Positions 11,616 to 20,435 are shown, numbered from the stretch's first letter. The stretch is DNA of 64,000 nt from Rhizobium sp. BK650 (GCF_014195325.1 NZ_JACIBK010000005.1:310001-374000), one strand, 5' to 3'. Numbers and translations: made by a program. Notes: a model not told the origin generated them from the sequence alone.

Positions 11616-12460
11616 GGCTGCGTTCGCTGCTTTTCGTGCCCGGCGATCGGCCGGAGCGCTTCGACAAGGCGCTCGCCTCGGGTGCCGATGCCGTCATCCT
11701 CGATCTCGAAGATTCCGTATCAACGCAGAACAAGCCGCCTGCGCGGGAGGCCGTGCACGACTTTGTCACGCGTCGTTCGGTTGATGCGAGACTTATGATC
11801 CGCATCAACCCCCTCGCCTCGCGAGCCTTTGAGGACGATCTCGCTGCGCTCGCCGATATCAACCCCTTTGCAGTCGTGTTGCCAAAGGCGGAGGGGTCTC
11901 CGTCGGTGCGCCAGCTCGCACGCCGCCTCTCGTCTCCGCTTCCCATCCTGCCGATTGCCACGGAAACGCCGGCGGCGATCTTCGAAATCGGCAGCTACCG
12001 CGATGTCGCGTCGTATCTTTGCGGACTGACCTGGGGCGCGGAAGATCTGCCTGCCGCGATCGGCGCAGCAACTGCCCGGGAGGACGACGGGCGCTATACC
12101 GCTCCCTACGAGCTTGCCCGCTCCCTCGTTCTCTTCGGCGCTCATGCGGCAGCCGTCCCCGCCATCGAAACCATCTATCCTGATTTTCGCGACCTCGATG
12201 GCCTCAAAGCCTATGCGGCGCGCGCCCGCCGCGACGGTTTCGCAGGCATGATGGCGATCCATCCAAGCCAGGTCGAACCGATCAACCACGCCTTCACACC
12301 TGATGCGGCCGAGATCGCCTGGGCAGAAAAAGTGGTAGCCGCATTTGCCGGCTCGCCCGAAATTGGCGTTGTCCAGCTCGAAGGACGCATGCTCGACCTG
12401 CCGCATCTGATCCTTGCCAGACGAATTCTGGAGACGGAAAAGATATCGAGCCAAGGATGA
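11612..12460 (+). CDS. CitE-like CoA-ester lyase (HpcH/HpaI family)
   Basis: This 282 aa TIM-barrel lyase is in the citrate-lyase-beta/malyl-CoA lyase family. It has [18 protein letters not shown] at residues 3-20, the metal-binding segment [17 protein letters not shown], and [13 protein letters not shown]. The ATG at 11612 overlaps the MaoC stop (ATGA). The last leucine-pathway step is cleavage of 3-hydroxy-3-methylglutaryl-CoA, usually by a DRE-TIM lyase (LiuE). This is a different family in the same genomic slot. It could act on HMG-CoA or on citramalyl-/malyl-type thioesters. The family call is firm and the substrate open. Confidence 0.88.
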   Translation: MRLRSLLFVPGDRPERFDKALASGADAVILDLEDSVSTQNKPPAREAVHDFVTRRSVDARLMIRINPLASRAFEDDLAALADINPFAVVLPKAEGSPSVRQLARRLSSPLPILPIATETPAAIFEIGSYRDVASYLCGLTWGAEDLPAAIGAATAREDDGRYTAPYELARSLVLFGAHAAAVPAIETIYPDFRDLDGLKAYAARARRDGFAGMMAIHPSQVEPINHAFTPDAAEIAWAEKVVAAFAGSPEIGVVQLEGRMLDLPHLILARRILETEKISSQG

Positions 12461-12996
12461 CTTTGTCTGCCGAAGCTGCCTGGCGCGGCGGGCGACAGGC
12501 AAGAACTGGCCACTGCAAGATCTTGAATGTCTCGATTCATGGACGCCCGAGGCGCCCAATGAATGGGCAATCCAGCCCGATGTCCCAGAAAAGGATGTTG
12601 AGTGGCACATTTCAGCTGCTCAACGCAAAGCTGTGCAAAGCTATTTCCGATGTCGAAATCGCCGTGAGATATGTTGTTCCCGATCGAGGCTCATGAGTTT
12701 TGCGATATACATTCAATAATATAATCTATTGATCGAACTGAATATAGCCGCGCTCAGTTTTTGATGATCCCGCCATATTTTGTATTATTTGCAATATAAA
12801 ACGCCAAGTCGAGAAAATCTCAGAAATCGATGCATCGAGTATCCCTCAAAATCTGATAGAACCGGTAGTATGAATATTTTGTGACATAAAATACTACTCC
12901 CTTCCTGTCATAGAAACTTCATTGGTTAGCGCAATTTGAACCGGTTAAGAGGGCGTGCGCTCAAGAGGGGGCGCGTCCTATTTTTCGAGGGTTCTC
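12461..12996. other. AT-rich intergenic region upstream of ugpB with weak ORFs
   Basis: The 536 bp between the CitE-like gene and ugpB becomes clearly AT-rich after about 12,700, unlike its neighbours. The first 250 bp hold two overlapping short rightward frames: 12,457-12,696, which would be ATGA-coupled to the lyase, and 12,414-12,719. Neither has a recognisable domain, so neither is called. The rest holds an inverted repeat (TCAATA at 12,712-12,717 with TATTGA at 12,726-12,731) and the PHO-box-like site listed separately. Confidence 0.6.
12905..12922 (+). promoter_or_regulatory. PHO-box-like PhoB site upstream of ugpB
   Basis: The 18 bases are CTGTCATAGAAACTTCAT. The first heptamer is an exact CTGTCAT. 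After a 4-base AT-rich spacer the second heptamer keeps TCAT, matching 4 of 7. This is the 11-bp-spaced direct repeat bound by PhoB in alpha- and gammaproteobacteria. It ends 74 bp before the ugpB start. ugp operons belong to the phosphate-starvation regulon in Sinorhizobium and E. coli, so the position makes sense. A weaker TGACAT element precedes it at about 12,882-12,887. Confidence 0.6.
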
Positions 12997-14355
12997 ATGC
13001 AAGCCAAGCTTCTCGGCGCCGTAGGCGCCCTTCTCGCTTCAGCTTTCGTTGCTGCTGGTCCCGCCGCTGCTGCCGAAAAGACCAAGATCGACTTCTGGTT
13101 CGGTAACTCGGGCGACATCGCAAAGCGCGTTCAGGAACAGTGCGACCGTTTCAACCAGTCCCAGGGTGACTACGAGGTCGTCTGCACCAGCCAAGGCTCA
13201 TACGACGCCTCGCTGCAGAACACGATCGCCGCTTTCCGCGCCGGCAAGCAGCCGACCATTGCACAGGTCTCCGACGCCGGCACGCTCGACATCATGCTTT
13301 CGGGTGCCTACTACCCCGCCAACAAGCTCATGAAGGACATGGGCTATAATGTTGACTGGAACGACTACTTCTCCGGTATCGCTGGCTACTACGCCACATC
13401 CAAGGGCGAGATGTACTCTTTCCCCTTCAACTCCTCCACGGCTCTTTTCTACTGGAACAAGGACGCCTTCGCCAAGATCGGCAAAGACCATGCTCCCGCA
13501 ACCTGGAAGGAAGCAGGCGAAGACTTCAAGGCTCTGAAGGACGCAGGCTATTCCTGCCCGCTCGGCTTCGACATCTCCAACAATGAAATCTGGCAGTACA
13601 TCGAGCAGTTTGAAGCCGTCAACGGCGAACCGATCGCTACCAAGAAGAACGGCTTTGAAGGCCTCGACGCCGAGCTGGTGTTCAACAAGAACCCGATGCT
13701 CGTCAGCTTCGTCAAGGACCTGAAGGGCTGGTACGACGCCAAGCAAGCCGTCATCAAGAACAAGGCCGTCGGCCAGACCTTCGTCGAAGCCTTCGCTGCT
13801 GGCGATTGCCAGGTCATCCTGACCTCGGTTGGCGACCATGGCAACATCGGCCGTACTGCCAAGCCAGGGATGAACTGGGGTGTAGCGATGCTTCCGACAT
13901 ATGGCGATGCAACCCGTCACAGCTCCTACGTTGGCGGCGCTTCGCTCTGGGTTTTGAAGGGTCATTCGGACAGCGAATACAAGGCTGCCGCTGCCTTCTT
14001 CAACTTCATCGCAAAGCCGGAAGAAGCACTTACCTGGTCGACCGTTACCGGCTACATCCCTGTTCGTAACTCGGGCTTCGAATACCTGAAGAAGCAGGGC
14101 TTCTACGACAAGGCTCCCTATGCCGGTCGCGAACTCGCCATCAAGAGCCTCACCGCTTCCCCGGCTGGCGACACGGCTGCCAAGGGCATCCGTCTCGGCG
14201 GCCTCCTCCAGATCCGTACTGAAATCGCAAACGGTCTGCAGGCAATCTTCGTCAACAATGCCGACGTACAGGCTTCGCTCGACTCTGCTGCTGACCGCGG
14301 CAACCAGCTGCTGCGTCGCTTCCAGCAGACTTACAAGGGCGTTCAGCTGCCCTGA
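12997..14355 (+). CDS. ugpB: sn-glycerol-3-phosphate-binding periplasmic protein
   Basis: An extracellular solute-binding protein of 452 aa, family 1 (MalE-like). Its signal peptide ends near residue 26 (AAAAEKTKIDF). The sequence contains SQGSYDASLQNTIAAFRAGKQPTI, FPFNSSTALFYWNKDAFAKIG and SYVGGASLWVLKGH, all characteristic of UgpB. It captures glycerol-3-phosphate or glycerophosphodiesters and delivers them to UgpAE. The ATG at 12,997 is preceded by CGAGGG; a longer frame from 12,955 would bury the signal peptide. The frequent Tyr and Phe TAC/TTC codons suggest high expression. It is the first gene of ugpBAEC and is followed by a stable hairpin. Confidence 0.92.
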   Translation: MQAKLLGAVGALLASAFVAAGPAAAAEKTKIDFWFGNSGDIAKRVQEQCDRFNQSQGDYEVVCTSQGSYDASLQNTIAAFRAGKQPTIAQVSDAGTLDIMLSGAYYPANKLMKDMGYNVDWNDYFSGIAGYYATSKGEMYSFPFNSSTALFYWNKDAFAKIGKDHAPATWKEAGEDFKALKDAGYSCPLGFDISNNEIWQYIEQFEAVNGEPIATKKNGFEGLDAELVFNKNPMLVSFVKDLKGWYDAKQAVIKNKAVGQTFVEAFAAGDCQVILTSVGDHGNIGRTAKPGMNWGVAMLPTYGDATRHSSYVGGASLWVLKGHSDSEYKAAAAFFNFIAKPEEALTWSTVTGYIPVRNSGFEYLKKQGFYDKAPYAGRELAIKSLTASPAGDTAAKGIRLGGLLQIRTEIANGLQAIFVNNADVQASLDSAADRGNQLLRRFQQTYKGVQLP

Positions 14356-14370
14356 TCGACAAATATGAGC

Positions 14371-14403
14371 CGCACCCGGCCCGCTTCTCGCGTGCCGGGT
14401 GCG
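14371..14403 (+). terminator. GC-rich hairpin between ugpB and ugpA
   Basis: A perfect 10-bp stem, CGCACCCGGC at 14,371-14,380 and GCCGGGTGCG at 14,394-14,403, with a 13-base loop. It begins 15 bases after the ugpB stop and is not followed by a T-run. It is therefore more likely a partial terminator or a 3'-end stabiliser that keeps binding-protein mRNA in excess over permease mRNA. Confidence 0.7.
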
Positions 14404-14482
14404 TCTTCGTAGATCCCCTTGCGGCAGCGGCGGCGACATCGCCGAGCGCGCCAGAACCAAACCAGGGCGAAAACGACCACTC

Positions 14483-15367
14483 ATGGAAAAGCGCGTCACT
14501 TTCTCCTCGACGACGATCGGCCTTCTCTTCGCATTTCCGATGCTGCTGCTGATCTTCGTCTTTTTCTATTGGCCGAGCGCGCAGGCGCTCTATTGGGCGT
14601 TTACGCTCGAGCAGCCATGGGGCGGCGGCAATGCCTGGGTCGGTTTCGACAATTTCAAACAATTGCTAAGCGACCCGATCTATTGGGGCTCCATCACCCG
14701 CAGCATGATCTTCGGCTTCAGTTCGACTGCTATCGCCATGGGGCTGGCGCTGATCCTGGCGCTTCTGACGGATCGTGAACTTCGCGGCCATAAAATCTAC
14801 CGGTCGGTTTTCATCTGGCCCTATGCGATTGCCGCTCCCGCTCTCGGCCTGGCCTTCCGCTTTATCCTGGCGCCGGAAGCCGGACTTCTCTCGGTCATCA
14901 ACCACGTCTGGCCTGGCCTCTGGAATCCGGCGCTCGACGGTAAGGATGCCATGATCGCTGTCATCATCGCCTTTTCCTGGAAATATATCGGCTACAACTT
15001 CATCTTCTTCCTGTCGGCCCTGCAGGGCATTCCACGCTCACTGATCGAGGCGGCGGCCATGGACGGCTCCGGGCCGCTGCGCCGCATGTGGGATATCCAG
15101 CTACCGCTGCTGACCCCGACGCTGTTCTTCCTGCTCGTCATCAACATCACCGAAAGCTTCCAGGATTCCTTCGGCATCGTCGACGTCATGACCCAGGGCG
15201 GCCCAGCGCGCGCCACGGAGCTCATGGTCTACAAGATCTATTTCGACGGCTTCCGGGGCCTCGATTATTCGGGCGCGGCAGCCCAATCGATGATCCTGAT
15301 GGGCCTTGTCATCCTGCTCACCATTTTCCAGTTCCGCTTCATCGAGCGGCGCGTGCACTACAAGTGA
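14483..15367 (+). CDS. ugpA: sn-glycerol-3-phosphate ABC transporter permease UgpA
   Basis: This 294 aa inner-membrane permease has six predicted hydrophobic segments, beginning GLLFAFPMLLLIFVFFYW. The cytoplasmic EAA loop is EAAAMDGSGPLRRMWDIQLP near residues 190-210, which docks on the ATPase. Length and N-terminus match UgpA. The ATG at 14,483 was chosen because the longer frame upstream is basic and polar and lies within the ugpB-ugpA gap. It forms the translocation pore with UgpE. Confidence 0.93.
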   Translation: MEKRVTFSSTTIGLLFAFPMLLLIFVFFYWPSAQALYWAFTLEQPWGGGNAWVGFDNFKQLLSDPIYWGSITRSMIFGFSSTAIAMGLALILALLTDRELRGHKIYRSVFIWPYAIAAPALGLAFRFILAPEAGLLSVINHVWPGLWNPALDGKDAMIAVIIAFSWKYIGYNFIFFLSALQGIPRSLIEAAAMDGSGPLRRMWDIQLPLLTPTLFFLLVINITESFQDSFGIVDVMTQGGPARATELMVYKIYFDGFRGLDYSGAAAQSMILMGLVILLTIFQFRFIERRVHYK

Positions 15368-15377
15368 GGTCGGGGAT

Positions 15378-16292
15378 ATGATCGAACGCACGCCCATATT
15401 CAATTTCGTCTGCTACACGCTGCTTGCACTCGGCCTGGTGATTGCACTTCTGCCTTTCCTGATTGTCATCGTCGCCTCGACGCTCGATCTCGAGACTGTC
15501 AACCGCGTGCCGCTGCCGCTGGTGCCGGGCAGCCATTTCTGGGAGAACGTGCAGACCGCCTGGGTCCGCGCCGATCTCGGTAACAAGCTGTTCCACAGCA
15601 TCATTTTTGCTGCGACCGTCGGGGCCGGCAAGGTCATCCTTTCTGCCATGGCCGCCTTTTCGATCGTCTATTTCCGCTTCCGCGGTCGCTATCTGATCTT
15701 CTGGATCATCTTCATCACCCTGATGCTGCCGCTCGAAGTGCGCATCGTGCCGACTTACTCGATCGCTGCTAACGCGCTTCAGCCTTTCCAGGCGATCCTT
15801 GATGTCACCGGTATCAGCTGGCTGATTGCGCAGATCACCGGCATCCAGGTCAAGCTCGAATGGGGTCTTTTGAACTCCTATCCCGGTCTGGTACTGCCGA
15901 TGGTCGCCACTGCGACGGGTACCTTCCTCTACCGCCAGTTCTACCTGACAGTTCCGGACGAACTCGCCGAAGCATCGAAGATGGATGGCTCAGGTGCGGT
16001 GCGCTTCTTCTGGGACGTGCTGTTGCCCTTGTCTCGCCCGAACATGATTGCGCTTTTCACCATCATGTTCGTCTGGGCCTGGAACCAGTACCTCTGGCCG
16101 CTGTTAATCACGACCGACCCGAGCTTCGGCATCGCCGTCACCCAGCTCAAGACACTCATTCCCTCCGAATTTGGCCTGCCAGACTGGAATGTCGCGATGG
16201 CCGGAACATTGATCATCATGTCGCCGCCGCTGATCCTCGTCATCCTGATGCAGCGTTGGTTCGTGCGCGGCCTTATCTCCACCGAGAAGTGA
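15378..16292 (+). CDS. ugpE: sn-glycerol-3-phosphate ABC transporter permease UgpE
   Basis: The second permease, 304 aa, of the MalG type. It has an N-terminal hydrophobic segment ([20 protein letters not shown]) and a conserved EAA loop ([20 protein letters not shown]). A C-terminal segment reads [20 protein letters not shown]. It is slightly longer than the 280-residue E. coli protein. It starts ten bases after ugpA. The heterodimer with UgpA is energised by UgpC. Confidence 0.93.
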   Translation: MIERTPIFNFVCYTLLALGLVIALLPFLIVIVASTLDLETVNRVPLPLVPGSHFWENVQTAWVRADLGNKLFHSIIFAATVGAGKVILSAMAAFSIVYFRFRGRYLIFWIIFITLMLPLEVRIVPTYSIAANALQPFQAILDVTGISWLIAQITGIQVKLEWGLLNSYPGLVLPMVATATGTFLYRQFYLTVPDELAEASKMDGSGAVRFFWDVLLPLSRPNMIALFTIMFVWAWNQYLWPLLITTDPSFGIAVTQLKTLIPSEFGLPDWNVAMAGTLIIMSPPLILVILMQRWFVRGLISTEK

Positions 16293-16305
16293 AAGGAACA
16301 GACCC

Positions 16306-17415
16306 TTGGCACCGATCTCCATCCGTGGCGTGAAAAAGAACTATGGCAAGAACGCCGTTGTTCATGGCGTCGATCTCGAAATCCAGTCGGGGGAATTCAT
16401 CGTTATCCTCGGCCCATCCGGCTGCGGCAAGTCTACGCTCTTGCGCATGGTCGCGGGTCTCGAGGAAATCACCGGTGGCGAAATTGCAATCGACGGACGC
16501 GTCGTCAACCAGCTCGAGCCGCGCGAACGCGGCTGCGCCATGGTCTTCCAGAACTATGCGCTCTATCCGCACATGAGCGTTGCCGAAAACATCGGCTATG
16601 CGCTGAAGGTCGCCGGTGTAGCGAAGGCCGAGCGTGACCGCCGCATCGCCGATGTCGCCAAGGCACTCAGCCTCGAACCCTTCCTCGAACGCCGTCCGGC
16701 AGCCCTCTCGGGCGGACAGCGCCAACGTGTCGCTATGGGCCGCGCCATGATCCGCGAGCCGAAGGTCTTCCTTTTCGACGAGCCTCTGTCGAACCTTGAC
16801 GCCAAGCTGCGTATCGCCATGCGCGCCGAAATCCGCCGCCTGCATCGCCGCCTCGGCGCCACCTCGATCTTCGTCACCCACGACCAGAACGAAGCTATGA
16901 CGCTTGCCGACCGCATCATCGTCATGAATGCCGGCAATGTCGAACAGGTCGGTACGCCGGAAGAGGTCTATCACTATCCCGCAAGCCGCTTCGTCGCCGG
17001 CTTTGTCGGTACGCCGGCGATGAACCTTTTGGAAGGCCGTGTCAACGAAAACGGCGTCTTCATCTATGATGAAGGCCGCACCGTCACGCTTCCGGCCGAA
17101 CGCGGCAAGCAGCTTGGCGGCCAGCGCGTTGTACTCGGCGTGCGGGCCGAAGCTGCCCGCCTGGTTGGTCCTGATGCGCCCGGCGCGCTCGTCGCCACTG
17201 CCGACTTCATCGAGGAGCTCGGTGCGAGCCGCGTCGTGCACGCCGATTTCGATGGCCTGCCCTTCGCCGTCGCCATGACCGGTTCGGTTTCGCTTAAGAC
17301 CGGCGACCGGATCGGCATCGCGATCGATCAGGATTCAATCCATCTCTATTCGGCCGAGACCGGCAAAGTTCTCGTCGCGCCGGCACGAAGCAACGCCGTG
17401 ACTGTCAACGCCTGA
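16306..17415 (+). CDS. ugpC: sn-glycerol-3-phosphate ABC transporter ATP-binding protein
   Basis: A 369 aa ATPase of the MalK/UgpC class. Walker A is GPSGCGKST at residues 36-44, the Q-loop is [11 protein letters not shown], the ABC signature LSGGQRQ at 134-140 and Walker [12 protein letters not shown] at 155-165. A C-terminal OB-fold/TOBE regulatory domain follows, ending in [17 protein letters not shown]. Translation most likely starts at the TTG at 16,306, which follows AAAGGAAC. No in-frame ATG lies near the true N-terminus ([14 protein letters not shown]). It completes the ugp importer. Confidence 0.93.
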   Translation: MAPISIRGVKKNYGKNAVVHGVDLEIQSGEFIVILGPSGCGKSTLLRMVAGLEEITGGEIAIDGRVVNQLEPRERGCAMVFQNYALYPHMSVAENIGYALKVAGVAKAERDRRIADVAKALSLEPFLERRPAALSGGQRQRVAMGRAMIREPKVFLFDEPLSNLDAKLRIAMRAEIRRLHRRLGATSIFVTHDQNEAMTLADRIIVMNAGNVEQVGTPEEVYHYPASRFVAGFVGTPAMNLLEGRVNENGVFIYDEGRTVTLPAERGKQLGGQRVVLGVRAEAARLVGPDAPGALVATADFIEELGASRVVHADFDGLPFAVAMTGSVSLKTGDRIGIAIDQDSIHLYSAETGKVLVAPARSNAVTVNA

Positions 17416-17425
17416 GCTGACGCAG

Positions 17426-18463
17426 ATGAAGAGCTTTCTTGAGCTCGCCAGCGGCGACCGCGACTTGGTTGCGGTTGCCGTAGAGGCGCTTACGATACCC
17501 CCAGCCACGTTCTTCAATGACGCGCGTTCTGCCGAACTGACACAAGCCGAGCATGACCGGCTTGCAGCGACCCTGCCAGCGCTTTCGACGATCGAAGTCG
17601 TAAGGACGGCTAATGCCGTCAGCATCGGGAATGGCCTCGTGGTTGCCGCCTGGAACGCCGAGCGCCTGAAATACCATGCCCCGTCGGCGGAACTTGTTCG
17701 CCAGAGCGGTACCGATATCCTGCTGCTGACAGAGGCCGATCTTGGCACGGCACGAGCCGGCAACCATCACACAGTGGCCGATCTCGCCCGAGATCTCGAC
17801 ATGTCATATGTTTTTGGCGTGGAGTTCGTGGAACTTGGTCTCGGAGATTCCCGCGAACGTGAATGGCATAAAGGCCAGACGAACACGATTGGCTTCCACG
17901 GCAACGCGCTGCTCTCGCGCCTGCCATTGTTGGATGCAGCCCTAATCCGTCTCGATGATGGCGGAACCTGGTGGACGGATGCAAAGGACGGCCAGGGCCG
18001 GATCGGCGGGCGCATGGCGATTGCGGCGAAGATCAAGACCGCATTCGGGCCGATCCTCGCCGTCAGCGCGCATCTGGAAAGTAAGACGGATATAGAGGAT
18101 CGAGCGCTTCAGACGAGAAGGCTGATTGCTTCAGTCGATAAGCTGGCCGATGGCTTACCTGTGGTGATGGGCGGCGACTTCAATACCAATGTTCTTCCGG
18201 CAGGATCGCGCGAGCCGCAAGCCTATGAGCCACTCTTCGACCTCCTCTGGCAGGCAGGGTATCAGTGGAAGACAGCCAATGACTTTGCGCCCACGCAGCG
18301 CACACGCCCGGACGGGACGCCTTTGCCGCCTTTTGCCCGTCTTGACTGGCTCTTTGTCCGCGGTCTTCTAGCAAGCCAAGCCGAGACCGTTGCCGCCGTC
18401 GATGTCGATGGCGCAGCAATTTCTGACCACGAACTGATCAAGGCGCGTTTCTCCGTCTCGTGA
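17426..18463 (+). CDS. Endonuclease/exonuclease/phosphatase-family enzyme downstream of ugpC
   Basis: A 345 aa protein with the metal-dependent EEP fold. In order it shows AAWNAERLKYH (Asn/Glu metal ligands), LLTEADLG, the GGDFNTN active-site motif near residue 250, and the C-terminal SDHELIKARF catalytic Asp-His. There is no signal peptide, so it is cytoplasmic. It starts ten bases after ugpC and is very likely co-transcribed. In E. coli this slot is held by UgpQ, a glycerophosphodiesterase of an unrelated fold. An EEP enzyme here may hydrolyse imported phosphodiesters or phosphate esters. The substrate is not shown by the sequence. Confidence 0.85.
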   Translation: MKSFLELASGDRDLVAVAVEALTIPPATFFNDARSAELTQAEHDRLAATLPALSTIEVVRTANAVSIGNGLVVAAWNAERLKYHAPSAELVRQSGTDILLLTEADLGTARAGNHHTVADLARDLDMSYVFGVEFVELGLGDSREREWHKGQTNTIGFHGNALLSRLPLLDAALIRLDDGGTWWTDAKDGQGRIGGRMAIAAKIKTAFGPILAVSAHLESKTDIEDRALQTRRLIASVDKLADGLPVVMGGDFNTNVLPAGSREPQAYEPLFDLLWQAGYQWKTANDFAPTQRTRPDGTPLPPFARLDWLFVRGLLASQAETVAAVDVDGAAISDHELIKARFSVS

Positions 18464-18663
18464 TCGACCGTCACTAACGGACACGGCAATGGCTTATCGT
18501 ATGTGCGCGCGGCCACAGCGCCATTGCAACAACGGATCAGGTTTTCGGTTCCAAACCTTTCATGAAGTGTTGCATCCGTGCACTAGCGGAAATGCTTTAG
18601 ACATTGCTAACATTTTGACGATTGGCGGGGGCCGGTGCAGGTGTCGACGAGGGGCGCTTGCGT

Positions 18664-18701
18664 AAAATGGGATGGCTGCGCAACTGCGACCATCCCATTT
18701 T
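18664..18701. terminator. 12-bp perfect stem hairpin, bidirectional terminator or small-RNA 3' end
   Basis: AAAATGGGATGG at 18,664-18,675 pairs perfectly with CCATCCCATTTT at 18,690-18,701 around a 14-base loop. The rightward strand continues TTATTTGG, giving a T-rich tail, and the leftward strand has the matching A/T tract. This has the form of an intrinsic terminator working in both directions. It lies 200 bp after the EEP gene, so the transcript it ends could be a separate small RNA. Confidence 0.65.
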
Positions 18702-18791
18702 TATTTGGTGAAACCGAGAGCCTCATTGGCCCGGTTAAAACTCCAGAAATACGTCCAACAGCTAAAAGCGAACCCGACAATAGGCGCCAAC

Positions 18792-18816
18792 GGAACAGTC
18801 GGCCCGCACTACCGTT
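18792..18816 (+). promoter_or_regulatory. EcfG (RpoE2)-type general stress promoter
   Basis: GGAAC at 18,792-18,796 is followed by exactly 16 bases and CGTT at 18,813-18,816. This is the alphaproteobacterial EcfG consensus GGAAC-N16/17-CGTT. It lies 26 bp upstream of the next ATG, giving a leader of roughly 20 bases that includes the GGAGG ribosome site. The match is exact in both boxes. Confidence 0.7.
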
Positions 18817-18841
18817 ATGTTCGCAAAGAATGGAGGACGAC

Positions 18842-19294
18842 ATGTCTAACGTCTCACGAACGGGAAACGACGAAATCAACAACGCGACAAATCCGAATAC
18901 GTTCGGACGTTCTCTCGAGAGCAAGGCGCAAATGGAAGACGTGGCGGCAGAGAGTGCAGCGCGTCCTACAGGCGAGCCGCTTGGTGTTTATCGACTTGAG
19001 CCGATCGCGGCATCAGATGATCCGAGATGGGCAAATTCGCCAAATCACGGCGTCGTGGTGGTCGCCGCAAGAACAGCAGGCGACGCCCGGATTGTCGCGG
19101 CCGGGCGCGAGCTTGATTTCATGGAGGTCGACGCAGCACCTGCCGAGGATGTGACCACAACGAATGCGAGTTCGTTTCGCGACGACAAGCTTTATACGGT
19201 CGTCGAGATCGATCGCAATCGCACCGATCTCGTGCGAGGTGTGCTTGAGGGCGAAATATCGGTGGATACGATCCGGCCCGTGCAGCCTGACTGA
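18842..19294 (+). CDS. Conserved-type hypothetical protein under stress-type promoter
   Basis: A 150 aa protein I do not recognise. It is acidic and polar, has no signal peptide or membrane segment, and opens with a low-complexity Asn/Glu/Ala region. A more structured half follows (GVVVVAARTAGDARIVAAGRE, then YTVVEIDRNRTDLVRGVLEG). GGAGGAC stands six bases before the ATG. The EcfG-type promoter immediately upstream predicts induction in stationary phase and under osmotic or oxidative stress. A frame extending back to 18,635 crosses the promoter and is not used. Confidence 0.7.
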   Translation: MSNVSRTGNDEINNATNPNTFGRSLESKAQMEDVAAESAARPTGEPLGVYRLEPIAASDDPRWANSPNHGVVVVAARTAGDARIVAAGRELDFMEVDAAPAEDVTTTNASSFRDDKLYTVVEIDRNRTDLVRGVLEGEISVDTIRPVQPD

Positions 19295-19352
19295 CCAAAG
19301 CAAATGCCGAAAGTTGCTTCCGGCAGCCGACTCACATTCCAATAGGCACTGA

Positions 19353-20435
19353 CTAATCTGCTGTTTCGCCGAGAGTATCGGCGACATAAGCACCACGCGT
19401 TCCCATGGGCATCGGCTTTCCGGTCGTCGTATCTTTTGCGGTCTGATGTTCGAGCTCGGCGTTCAACTCAGCTCCCACGATCATGATCGTGACCGAAAGC
19501 CACGTCCAGACCAGAAAGCCGATCAGCGCGCCAAGCGTCCCATAGGTAGCGTTATAGTTGGCAAAGTGATCGAGATAGGCTGAGAAGCCGAGCGACATGA
19601 GAAACCAAGCCAACGCCGTCATCACAGCACCCCATGTCATCCATCGCAGACGCGCCGGCTCGCGGCTCGGACCGAACCGGTAGATGGCCATGACGGCAAC
19701 GATCACAACGGCCACGATCAGCGGCCATCTGACAAGAAGAGCCACCTGCTCCTGAAAGCGATCCAGCCAGATCAAGGACAGGACCATAGGCATCACCGCA
19801 ACGAGGCCGATAATGAGGATCGCGGCGACGATAGCGCAGACCGTGAAGCAGAGCGCAATCAGGTTCAAGCGGATCAGGCTGCGTTTCTCGCGCTCTTCAT
19901 AAGCGACATTCATGACGTCGAAGAGCGCAAGTGTCCCGCTATGTGTGCTCCAAAGCGCAACGGCCAGACCAATAAAAAACGCCAAACCCAGAGCACTGTC
20001 GCGTCGCTCGGCGAGCGAATGGATCTGCTCCGACACAAGGTCGAAGGCACCTGGAGGAAGCACGACTGCCAGTTTACCCAGATGCTCTGCCATGGTGAGA
20101 GGATCAGCAAACAGGCCATAAAGAGAGACCAGTGCCGCAAGTGCCGGAAACATCGCCAAAAGGAGATAGAAAGTCACACCAGCGGCAACCAGCGTCACCC
20201 TGTCATCGGAGACCTCGTGCACGACACGCCAGAATACGTCTCTCAATCCCCGCTTAGGAATGGCTTCCGGGACAGACGCCTGGCGTCCATGACTGTCGCC
20301 TTCTGTCGATAGGTCAACCCGCTCACCTGCCGCCCGGCGGGTGTCGGAACGGCGCATTGCGAGCAGGAAGCCCCCAAAGGTGACGCATGACAGAATAGCT
20401 GTCGATCTCAAGCTCCATCGAGAAGTCATGGACAT
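19353..20435 (-). CDS. YihY/BrkB-family inner membrane protein
   Basis: This 360 aa integral membrane protein has six or more hydrophobic segments in the YihY/BrkB order (VTLVAAGVTFYLLLAMFPALAALVSLYG, LGLAFFIGLAVALWSTHSGT, IMIVGAELNAELEHQT). The ALVSLYGLF and GAELNAELE segments are family hallmarks. Transport or export activity of this family is not established. The start at 20,435 follows AGAAAGGCG; a longer frame to 20,501 lacks a ribosome site. It converges with the stress-promoter gene and diverges from the aldehyde dehydrogenase. Confidence 0.88.
   Translation of the reverse strand: MSMTSRWSLRSTAILSCVTFGGFLLAMRRSDTRRAAGERVDLSTEGDSHGRQASVPEAIPKRGLRDVFWRVVHEVSDDRVTLVAAGVTFYLLLAMFPALAALVSLYGLFADPLTMAEHLGKLAVVLPPGAFDLVSEQIHSLAERRDSALGLAFFIGLAVALWSTHSGTLALFDVMNVAYEEREKRSLIRLNLIALCFTVCAIVAAILIIGLVAVMPMVLSLIWLDRFQEQVALLVRWPLIVAVVIVAVMAIYRFGPSREPARLRWMTWGAVMTALAWFLMSLGFSAYLDHFANYNATYGTLGALIGFLVWTWLSVTIMIVGAELNAELEHQTAKDTTTGKPMPMGTRGAYVADTLGETAD

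Larger units (their letters stand above)
18464..18841. other. Intergenic region with hairpin and stress-type promoter
   Basis: The 378 bp gap holds no supported gene. Its notable contents, listed separately, are a perfect 12-bp stem hairpin and an EcfG-like promoter. The stretch from 18,580 to 18,660 contains a TTGACG at 18,615, but no convincing -10 lies at the right distance. Confidence 0.6.

Noticed and set aside
12414..12719. Two overlapping short rightward frames after the CitE-like gene
   Set aside because: One is ATGA-coupled and the other reads somewhat protein-like, but neither has a recognised family or consistent codon bias, so no gene is called.
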